The position numbers and the translations under genes are program-made. Below, in pieces: positions 57,955 to 64,000 of a DNA stretch of 64,000 nt. Within the stretch, counting starts at the first letter, position 1, and each line of letters starts with the position of its first letter. Where the stretch lies: positions 62,001-126,000 of the forward strand of contig NZ_JAHHIT010000004.1 of NCBI RefSeq assembly GCF_024539675.1. The letters run 5' to 3'. Source of the stretch: Streptomyces hilarionis. Lineage in GTDB: Bacteria > Actinomycetota > Actinomycetes > Streptomycetales > Streptomycetaceae. The notes below the pieces were generated by a model that saw only the letters and a program-made list of their open reading frames with translations, searched no databases and was not told the DNA's origin.

Positions 57955-60183
57955 TCAGACGGCCGTGAACGTCCACTGGAGGTTGGAGCTGGTGTCGTAC
58001 GTCCACTGCTTGGCGACGGAGCCCGAGGCCACGTTGCCGCCGCCGTCGAGGACCAGGCCGGTGGCGCGGTTGGCGAGCGTGTGGCTGCCGCCGCCCCGGT
58101 GGGTGATCGTCCACTGCTGGTTGGCGTTGCCGTTCCAGGGAGCCTGTCTGACGGCCGAGCCGCTGACGTCGCCCCAGCCGTCGGCGACCATGCCGTTGGT
58201 GCGGTTGACCAGCCGGTAGTAGCCGCCCGCGACGGGCTCCACGTGCCATTGCAGGTTGGCGCTGCCGTCCCAGGTCCACTGTTTGAGGTTGGACCCCGAG
58301 GCGACGTTGCCGCCGCTGTCCAGGGCGAGTCCGTCGGTGACGTTGGTGATCCGGAAGTACGTCGCCGGATCGAACTGGACCCTCAGGGAGGTGACCTGGT
58401 CGTTGTTGCCGGTGACCCTGAGGTCGGGGTTGTCGGCGGTGAAGGTCCAGGAGGCGCCGGTGTAGCCGTCGCCTGAGTAGCCGACCACCCGGTAGCCGGG
58501 GGCCGGCCGGAGCGAGGAGAGCGTGCGCGCGGCGAGGCCGGCGGCGGCCAGGTCGGCCGCGGTGTAGTCGCCGACGCTGAGCACGGCGGCGCTGCCGGTG
58601 TAGTCGACGTCCGAGAAGAGGGCGGCGCCGGCGAGCGGGCGCAGCGCCGGGATCGCGCCGGAGAAGGTGAGCTTCAGGACGTAGGCGTTGGCGCTGTAGG
58701 GCGCCGAGGACGGCAGAGCGATCGTGAGGCCGGAGGCGCTCTGGACCGGTGCCGGCAGGTCGGTGTAGGTGCCGGCCGTGGTGCCGAGCAGCTTGACCGA
58801 GGCGAGCGACGAGAGGTTGATCCGGTCCGAGCCGAGGGTCTTGACGGTCAGCGAGCCGCCCGGCCAGCCGAGCACGGTGGCGTACAGGACGTCGCCGGCC
58901 TTGTTGCGGGTGAAGCGGATGTCCTGGGCGGTTCCGGCGTGCGGGGTGGTGAAGGAGCCGCCGCCCATCTTCGTCGGGCCCTCGCCGTACGCCGTCCACG
59001 CGCGGGTCGCGTACAGGGACTCGCCGAAGCGCTTGAGGTGGTCGCCGATGCCGAGCAGGATGTCCTTCTGCGCCTGGGGGATGGTGCCGTCGGCCATGGG
59101 CGCGATGTTCAGCAGCATGTTGCCGTTCTTGCTGACCCGGTCGATGAACGAGTGCAGCATCTGCTGGGTGGTGTAGTAGCCGATGCCCTGGGTGTAGCAC
59201 CAGCTGGAGCTGGAGATGCTGTCGTCGGTCAGCCAGTACGGGCTGGTGAGGTCGGCCGGGCCGCCGCGTTCGTAGTCGAAGACCTCGCCCTTGCCGTTCA
59301 TGCCGTCCTTGTAGGTCGCGACGACCTCACGGCCCCAGCTGTCGGCCTGGTTGTAGTAGTACGCCAGGAAGTTCAGGAGCTGGCTCTCGTCGACGGCCTT
59401 CAGGTTGAAGTCCTGCCACAGGATGTCGGGCCGGGCCCGGTCGATGACCTCCTTGAGCTTGTCGAACCAGAGCTGGTTCTGCGCGGTGGAGCCGAGCTGC
59501 CCGTAGAGCTTCTTGAGGCTGGGGTCGGTCTGGGCGGGGGCGAACTCGTAGAAGCCGGTGAAGTTGTACGCGTGGTGCATGGCCACCAGCAGCTTCAGGC
59601 CCTTGGCGCGGATCGCCGTGGAGAAGAGCTCCAGCAGGTCCAGGCCCGGGCCCTTGTCGACCGAGTTCCACTCGTTGACCTGGCTGTCCCACATGGAGAA
59701 GCCGTCGTGGTGCTCGGCGACCGGGCCGGCGAACCGGGCGCCCGCGTCGACGAACAGCTGCACCCATTCCTCGGGGTCGAACTTCCCGCCGGCCGACTTC
59801 AGCTTCGGCGCGAACTTCACGAAGGCCCCCGACCGGTCCTGGGCGCCGTTGATGAAGTTGTGGTACGGCCATGCCGTCGGCTGGCCGTAGGTCGCTATGT
59901 GGTGCTGGTTGACGCTGTCGCCCGCCAGGTACATGGACCGCGGGTACCACTCGTTGCCGAAGGCGGGGACGCTGAAGACGCCCCAGTGGAAGTAGATCCC
60001 GAACTTCGCGTCCTGGAACCACTCCGGGGCCGGCGGGTGCCGGTCGACCGAGTCCCAGTCCGGGGTGTACGCGGTCGGCGCCGCCTGCGCGCCGCCGGCG
60101 CCGAACAGGCCTCCGGCGACGGCGGCCGACGCGACGCAGGTGGCGCCGGCCAGGAAGTGGCGTCTGTTGATCGAACTCGACAT
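57955..60183 (-). CDS. Secreted GH29 alpha-L-fucosidase with lectin-like modules
   Basis: A 742-residue secreted enzyme. A Tat signal (INRRHFLAGATCVASAAVAGG) is cleaved near residue 35. The GH29 TIM barrel (about 40-400) has the nucleophile D258 in PDILWQDFN and the HHDGFSMWDS strand. A beta/gamma-crystallin-like module (about 545-610: LFSDVDYTGSAAVLSVGDYT) and three ricin-B/QxW repeats (about 610-742, NLQW, NQQW, NLQW) complete the protein and should bind galactose- or fucose-containing glycans. Substrate: fucosylated xyloglucan, mucin or host glycans. An in-frame start 90 nt upstream lacks a signal context. GACATG operators lie in the divergent region. Confidence 0.92.
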   Translation of the reverse strand: MSSSINRRHFLAGATCVASAAVAGGLFGAGGAQAAPTAYTPDWDSVDRHPPAPEWFQDAKFGIYFHWGVFSVPAFGNEWYPRSMYLAGDSVNQHHIATYGQPTAWPYHNFINGAQDRSGAFVKFAPKLKSAGGKFDPEEWVQLFVDAGARFAGPVAEHHDGFSMWDSQVNEWNSVDKGPGLDLLELFSTAIRAKGLKLLVAMHHAYNFTGFYEFAPAQTDPSLKKLYGQLGSTAQNQLWFDKLKEVIDRARPDILWQDFNLKAVDESQLLNFLAYYYNQADSWGREVVATYKDGMNGKGEVFDYERGGPADLTSPYWLTDDSISSSSWCYTQGIGYYTTQQMLHSFIDRVSKNGNMLLNIAPMADGTIPQAQKDILLGIGDHLKRFGESLYATRAWTAYGEGPTKMGGGSFTTPHAGTAQDIRFTRNKAGDVLYATVLGWPGGSLTVKTLGSDRINLSSLASVKLLGTTAGTYTDLPAPVQSASGLTIALPSSAPYSANAYVLKLTFSGAIPALRPLAGAALFSDVDYTGSAAVLSVGDYTAADLAAAGLAARTLSSLRPAPGYRVVGYSGDGYTGASWTFTADNPDLRVTGNNDQVTSLRVQFDPATYFRITNVTDGLALDSGGNVASGSNLKQWTWDGSANLQWHVEPVAGGYYRLVNRTNGMVADGWGDVSGSAVRQAPWNGNANQQWTITHRGGGSHTLANRATGLVLDGGGNVASGSVAKQWTYDTSSNLQWTFTAV

Positions 60184-60274
60184 GGGGGCATCCCTGGTGC
60201 AGAGGGGGCAGGGGAGTGAGCGGGGGCGCGGGGCGGCGTGGCTGCTGGGCACGGAGCGCCGTTTGTTACGCACG

Positions 60275-60304
60275 AAGGTCCGCCATGTCTCCGGGCCATG
60301 TCAA
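60275..60304 (-). promoter_or_regulatory. Promoter of the GH29 gene with direct repeats
   Basis: On the minus strand TTGACA (60304-60299) and GACCTT (60280-60275) are 18 nt apart. GACATGGC occurs twice within it (60302-60295 and 60289-60282), 13 bp apart, one copy overlapping the -35. The start would be near 60268, 85 nt before the ATG. Confidence 0.6.
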
Positions 60305-60383
60305 CCGGTGCGCAGGGATGAAAGCCCCCCGAACGGAGGTGGTTTCGCCCTTTTCGTTGCGCTTTGGTGACCATTGAGCGTGC

Positions 60384-60402
60384 TCAGACATGGCATGTCT
60401 GA
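60384..60402. promoter_or_regulatory. Palindromic operator TCAGACAT-GGC-ATGTCTGA
   Basis: A perfect 8-bp inverted repeat with a 3-nt centre, between the GH29 promoter and the ABC transporter promoter. It contains the same GACATG half-site as the direct repeats in the GH29 promoter. A single sugar-responsive regulator could bind both; no regulator gene is adjacent in the window. Confidence 0.7.
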
Positions 60403-60532
60403 CAGGAATCCTCCGCTCCGGCTGAGTCGGTCGACGGGGCAGATTGATGGGATGGATCTATGTCGGACCGATCCACCCTTAAACATCGCGGCCCCCATGG
60501 GCTGGTCTTTCATGGGAATCCTGACGAAGGTC

Positions 60533-60562
60533 TGGACAGCGCCTCGGGAGCGCCCCTATAAA
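60533..60562 (+). promoter_or_regulatory. Promoter of the sugar ABC transporter operon
   Basis: TGGACA (60533-60538) and TATAAA (60557-60562) are 18 nt apart, the best sigma-70-like pair in the window. The predicted start near 60569 leaves a 77-nt leader. An inverted repeat GGGATGGATC/GATCCACCC (about 60450-60478) lies upstream. Confidence 0.65.
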
Positions 60563-60645
60563 CATCCCATCTCTAGTCCACGGCGATCGCACATGCCGTC
60601 GAGGCGAAACATCTCCCGCTACGGGACCGGCGCGAGGAAGCACCG

Positions 60646-61710
60646 ATGAGAGTCAGAAGCACCCTGTGTTCAGCCCTCTCCGCTCTGTCCGCACTGGCGC
60701 TGCTCAGCGCGTGCGGCAGCGGTTCCGCCGGCTCGGCGTCGTCGAGCGACGAGCCGCTGGTCGGCGTCGACTACCCCCGCTCCGACACCGACTTCTGGAA
60801 CTCCTACATCAAGTACACGCCGCAGTACGGCAAGGAGCTGGGTCTCGACCTGAAGACCACCAACTCCCAGAACGACGTCGCCAAGCTCACGGCCAACGCG
60901 CAGACGCTGATCAGTCAGGGCGTCAAGGGCTTCGCCATGGCGCCGCAGGACACCGCCGCCATCGCGCCCACCCTCGCGCAGCTGGAGGCGAAGAAGATCC
61001 CCGTCGTCACCGTCGACACCCGCCCCGACTCCGGGAACGTCTTCATGGTCGTGCGCGCCGACAACCGCGCCTACGGCGAGAAGGCGTGCCAGTACCTCGG
61101 CACCAAGCTCGGCGGCAAGGGCAAGGTCGTCATGCTGGAGGGCGGCCTGGACTCCATCAACGGCCGTGACCGCACCCAGGCGTTCAACGACTGCATGAAG
61201 AAGGACTACCCGGGGATCAAGGTGTTCGGCGAGGCCACCAACTGGGACGGCGCCGTCGCCGCCCAGAAGTTGCAGACGGACCTGACCGCCCACCCGGACA
61301 TCAAGGGCGTCTACATGGAGGCCAGTTTCGCCCTGTCCGGCACGCTCCAGGTCCTCAAGCAGAAGGGTCTGCTCGTCGACCCCAAGGACGCCAAGCACGT
61401 CTTCGTCGTGTCCAACGACGGCATCCCCGAGGAGCTCAAGTCCATCGCCGCGGGCAAGATCGACGCCACGGTCTCGCAGCCCGCCGACCTCTACGCCAAG
61501 TACGCCCTGTACTACCTCAAGGCCGCGATCGACGGGAAGACGTTCAAGCCCGGCAAGACGGACCACGGCAGCACCATCATCCAGGTCCGCGACGGCGTTC
61601 TCGAGGACCAGCTCGCCGCCCCGCTCGTCACCGCCGACGGCGGCACCTACGGCGGTGTGCCCAGCGTCAAGAGCGACGACAAGTCGCTGTGGGGCAACAA
61701 CCTCGGCTGA
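60646..61710 (+). CDS. Sugar ABC transporter substrate-binding lipoprotein
   Basis: A 354-residue type I periplasmic-binding-fold lipoprotein (ribose/xylose/galactose class). The lipobox LLSACGS gives C at residue 23. Core motifs include the nucleotide-like hinge GVKGFAMAPQDTAAIAPTL and NDGIPEELKSIAAGKIDATVSQPADLY, typical of sugar-binding proteins. It should capture a monosaccharide, plausibly L-fucose released by the divergent secreted fucosidase; that link is inference. Confidence 0.9.
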   Translation: MRVRSTLCSALSALSALALLSACGSGSAGSASSSDEPLVGVDYPRSDTDFWNSYIKYTPQYGKELGLDLKTTNSQNDVAKLTANAQTLISQGVKGFAMAPQDTAAIAPTLAQLEAKKIPVVTVDTRPDSGNVFMVVRADNRAYGEKACQYLGTKLGGKGKVVMLEGGLDSINGRDRTQAFNDCMKKDYPGIKVFGEATNWDGAVAAQKLQTDLTAHPDIKGVYMEASFALSGTLQVLKQKGLLVDPKDAKHVFVVSNDGIPEELKSIAAGKIDATVSQPADLYAKYALYYLKAAIDGKTFKPGKTDHGSTIIQVRDGVLEDQLAAPLVTADGGTYGGVPSVKSDDKSLWGNNLG

Positions 61711-61765
61711 TCCCCGCGGCTTCTCCCGGGACATGGCAACGGCTCACGAGAACAAGGCGGTTGAG

Positions 61766-63328
61766 ATGAGCGAAGGGGAGCGAGCAGCAACCCCGGCGCC
61801 CGCCCCGGCGGGCGGCGCACGGACGCCCGCGGACCCGCCCGTCGTCGAGGCGACGGGCATCGTCAAGCGATTCGGTCCGACGGTGGCCCTGAACGGCGCG
61901 CGGATCACCATCAGGCCCGGCGAGACCCACGCCCTCGTCGGCCGCAACGGAGCCGGCAAGTCGACGCTGGTGTCGGTCCTCACCGGCCTGACGGCCCCCG
62001 ACGAGGGAACGGTCACGTTCGGCGGCGAGCCGGCCCCCCGGCCCAGCGACCGCGACGCCTGGCGGCGACGCGTGGCCTGCGTCTACCAGAAGTCGACGAT
62101 CATCTCCACCCTGACCGTCGCCGAGAACCTCTTCCTGAACCGGCACGACCGCGGCGCCGGCCGCCTCATCAGCTGGCACGCGACCCGTCGCCGCGCACAG
62201 GACCTGCTGGCGACCTGGTCGGTGGACGTCGACCCGCAGGCCCCGGCGGCCGATCTGAGCGTCGAGCAGCGGCAGTTCGTCGAGATCGCCCGCGCACTGT
62301 CCTTCGGCGCGCGGTTCATCATCCTCGACGAGCCGACCGCCCAGCTCGACGGGGCGGCCATCAACCGCCTCTTCGGCCGCATCCGCGACCTGCAACGCCA
62401 GGGCGTGACCTTCCTGTTCATCAGCCACCACCTCCAGGAGGTCTACGAGATCTGCGACATGGTGACGGTGTTCCGCGACGCCCGGCACATCGTCACCGCT
62501 CCCGTCGCGGACCTCGCCCGCGCCGACCTCGTCGCCACCATGACCGGCGAGGCGGCCGCGGACCGGCGCGAGGAACGGGCCGCCACCCTCGACCCGGCCG
62601 TCACGGCCGCGCTGAACGTCGAGACGCTGCGCGGCGAGGGGTACGACGACGTCAGCTTCCAGGTCCGCGCCGGCGAGATCGTCGGCCTCGCGGGCGCCGC
62701 CGGCAGCGGGCGCACCGAGGTCGCCGAGACCGTGGTGGGGCTGCGCACCGCGGCCGCGGGCGCCGTGCAGATCGCCGGGAACCGCCCCCGTCCGGGCAGT
62801 GTGCCCGCGGCCCTCGCCGCCGGCGCCGGGTTCGTTCCGCAGGACCGCCACCACCAGGGCTTCGTCCCCGGCATGTCGATCGCGGACAACGCCACCCTCT
62901 CCGTGCCCGGACGGCTCGGCCCCCACGGCTTCCTGAGCCGCGGCCGCCGCGACCGGCTCGCCCAGGTCATGATCGAGAACCTCGCGATCAAGACGCCCGG
63001 CCCCGAGCTGCCCGTCTCCGCCCTGTCCGGAGGCAACCAGCAGAAGGTCGTCATGGCCCGCGCCCTGGCCGACGACCCCCGGCTGCTGGTCCTGATCAAC
63101 CCGACCGCGGGCGTCGACGTGCGCTCCAAGGAGTTCCTCCTCGACAAGGTCGAGGAGACCGCGCGGACCGGCGCCGGAGTGCTCGTCGCCTCCGACGAGC
63201 TCGACGACCTGCGCATGTGCGACCGGGTCCTGGTGATGTTCCAGGGCCGTGTGACCGACGAGATGCCCCGCGGCTGGCACGACCACGACCTCGTGGCCGC
63301 GATGGAAGGAGTGGACCTCGATGCCTGA
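61766..63328 (+). CDS. Sugar ABC transporter ATPase (two ABC domains)
   Basis: A 520-residue dual-ABC protein. First domain: Walker A GRNGAGKST (about 72-80), a signature region around DLSVEQRQFVEIARAL, which departs from LSGGQ, and Walker B FIILDEPTAQ. Second domain: Walker A-like GAAGSGRTE, signature LSGGNQQKVVMARAL, and Walker B LVLINPTAGVD. This RbsA/XylG-type layout energises monosaccharide import. The ATG at 61766 has AAGGCGG upstream; an in-frame ATG at 61733 would add 11 residues. Overlaps the permease start by 8 nt. Confidence 0.9.
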   Translation: MSEGERAATPAPAPAGGARTPADPPVVEATGIVKRFGPTVALNGARITIRPGETHALVGRNGAGKSTLVSVLTGLTAPDEGTVTFGGEPAPRPSDRDAWRRRVACVYQKSTIISTLTVAENLFLNRHDRGAGRLISWHATRRRAQDLLATWSVDVDPQAPAADLSVEQRQFVEIARALSFGARFIILDEPTAQLDGAAINRLFGRIRDLQRQGVTFLFISHHLQEVYEICDMVTVFRDARHIVTAPVADLARADLVATMTGEAAADRREERAATLDPAVTAALNVETLRGEGYDDVSFQVRAGEIVGLAGAAGSGRTEVAETVVGLRTAAAGAVQIAGNRPRPGSVPAALAAGAGFVPQDRHHQGFVPGMSIADNATLSVPGRLGPHGFLSRGRRDRLAQVMIENLAIKTPGPELPVSALSGGNQQKVVMARALADDPRLLVLINPTAGVDVRSKEFLLDKVEETARTGAGVLVASDELDDLRMCDRVLVMFQGRVTDEMPRGWHDHDLVAAMEGVDLDA

Positions 63329-64000
63329 AACCGTCCTCGCGGACACCGCCGCGGCCAAGGCCCCGCAGCCCGGGGCGAAGCGGACCGCGCTGCTCGGCGG
63401 CCGGATACCGCTGGCCCGGCTGCGCGACCTCGCGCTCGTCCCGGCCATCGTGGTCATCGCGATCGTCGGCCAGATCGTCAACCCGGTCTTCCTGCAGACC
63501 GACAACCTCATCAACGTCCTCCAGACCATGTCCGAGATGGCCCTGCTGGTCCTCGCCCAGACGATGATCCTCATCGTCAAGAAGATGGACCTGTCGCTGG
63601 AGTCCACCATGGGCCTCGCGCCCGGCGTCGCGGCCTGGCTCGTGGTGCCCGTCGGCGCCGGCCACGGACTCGGACTGCTCCCCGGCGGGTGGGCCGTCCT
63701 CGTCACCCTCGCCGTGGGCGCGCTCGTCGGCGTGATCAACTCCCTGCTGATCATCCGCTTCGGCCTCAACGGGTTCATCGTCACCCTCGGCATGCTGATC
63801 GTGCTGCGCGGCGTCCTCACCGGCATCTCCGGCGGCCAGACCTTCTTCCAGCTGCCGGAGTCGATGCTCTACCTCGGCACCGCCCAGTGGTTCGGGATGC
63901 CCGCCTCCATCTGGATCTGCCTGGCGCTCTTCGCCGTCGCGATCGTGGTGCTCGGCTGGACCAGCTTCGGGCGCTCGCTGTACGCCATCGGCGGCAACGT
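63321..64000 (+). CDS. Sugar ABC transporter permease, cut by the window edge
   Basis: The gene starts at ATG 63321, overlapping the ATPase stop by 8 nt, and stays open to the last base, 226 codons so far. The protein has multiple helices typical of the BPD_transp_2 (RbsC/XylH) family, and the motif NGFIVTLGMLIVLRGVLTGISGGQT (TLGM...G) is characteristic. The end and any further genes lie outside the window. Confidence 0.9.
   Translation, partial: MPETVLADTAAAKAPQPGAKRTALLGGRIPLARLRDLALVPAIVVIAIVGQIVNPVFLQTDNLINVLQTMSEMALLVLAQTMILIVKKMDLSLESTMGLAPGVAAWLVVPVGAGHGLGLLPGGWAVLVTLAVGALVGVINSLLIIRFGLNGFIVTLGMLIVLRGVLTGISGGQTFFQLPESMLYLGTAQWFGMPASIWICLALFAVAIVVLGWTSFGRSLYAIGGN

Overview
The window is chromosomal DNA of very high G+C content from a Streptomyces or close relative. 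The evidence is the codon use, the many GTG starts, promoters of the form TAnnnT placed about 7 nt before a start codon (leaderless genes), Tat and lipoprotein signals, and actinobacterial families such as LAL regulators, SigE-type sigma factors, PadR/HAAS pairs and MMPL pumps. I see no rRNA, tRNA, CRISPR array, insertion sequence or prophage.

Layout. 0.2-2.1 kb: a small redox/hydrolase operon (DsbA-like, MBL-fold, SnoaL-like). 2.5-10 kb: a hemicellulose (xyloglucan-type) locus with a GH43-GH5 operon divergent from a GH31 alpha-xylosidase and followed by a GH54 arabinofuranosidase; two identical GAAGCGCTTC palindromes lie just downstream of the two divergent promoters. 10-17.4 kb: a NarL-type two-component system, an MMPL exporter and a LAL regulator. 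17-23 kb: housekeeping and accessory genes (TauE, aldo/keto reductase behind a MerR-type promoter, SMI1/KNR4, TetR, exonuclease/phosphatase, small crystallin-type secreted protein). 23-27 kb: a giant HTH-nSTAND-TM-WD40 protein. 27-30 kb: rifamycin phosphotransferase (rph) with a rifamycin-associated element (RAE) in its leader, then a phosphotransferase-like gene. 31-35.7 kb: mixed small genes, including a close relative of blasticidin-S deaminase.

35.7-42.2 kb is the most interesting part. One minus-strand operon runs MFS exporter, S9 peptidase, 40-residue acidic peptide, cobalamin-type radical SAM enzyme of the RiPP-maturation family, DUF5825 protein. It has a promoter at the exporter end and a very strong hairpin directly behind the peptide gene. 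I read this as a ribosomally made, post-translationally modified peptide (RiPP) locus whose product I do not recognise; the peptide carries a beta-branched GIGITITIPF stretch that is a plausible C-methylation target.

42.8-48.7 kb: tautomerase, PadR/HAAS, Asp23, sigma factor plus membrane partner, then a decayed stretch with a truncated SDR and a remnant of a PL11 rhamnogalacturonan lyase. 48.7-57.8 kb: an OmpR/EnvZ-type two-component system surrounded by a molybdopterin oxidoreductase operon, a membrane protein, a sugar-nucleotide epimerase and a tightly overlapping glycosyltransferase/methyltransferase operon. Four copies of an 11-bp-period direct repeat (CTTAC-N6-CTKAC) sit at nearly constant distance upstream of these start codons, so this looks like one regulon. 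57.9-64 kb: a secreted GH29 alpha-fucosidase divergent from a sugar ABC importer, sharing GACATG-type operators; the permease gene runs off the right edge.
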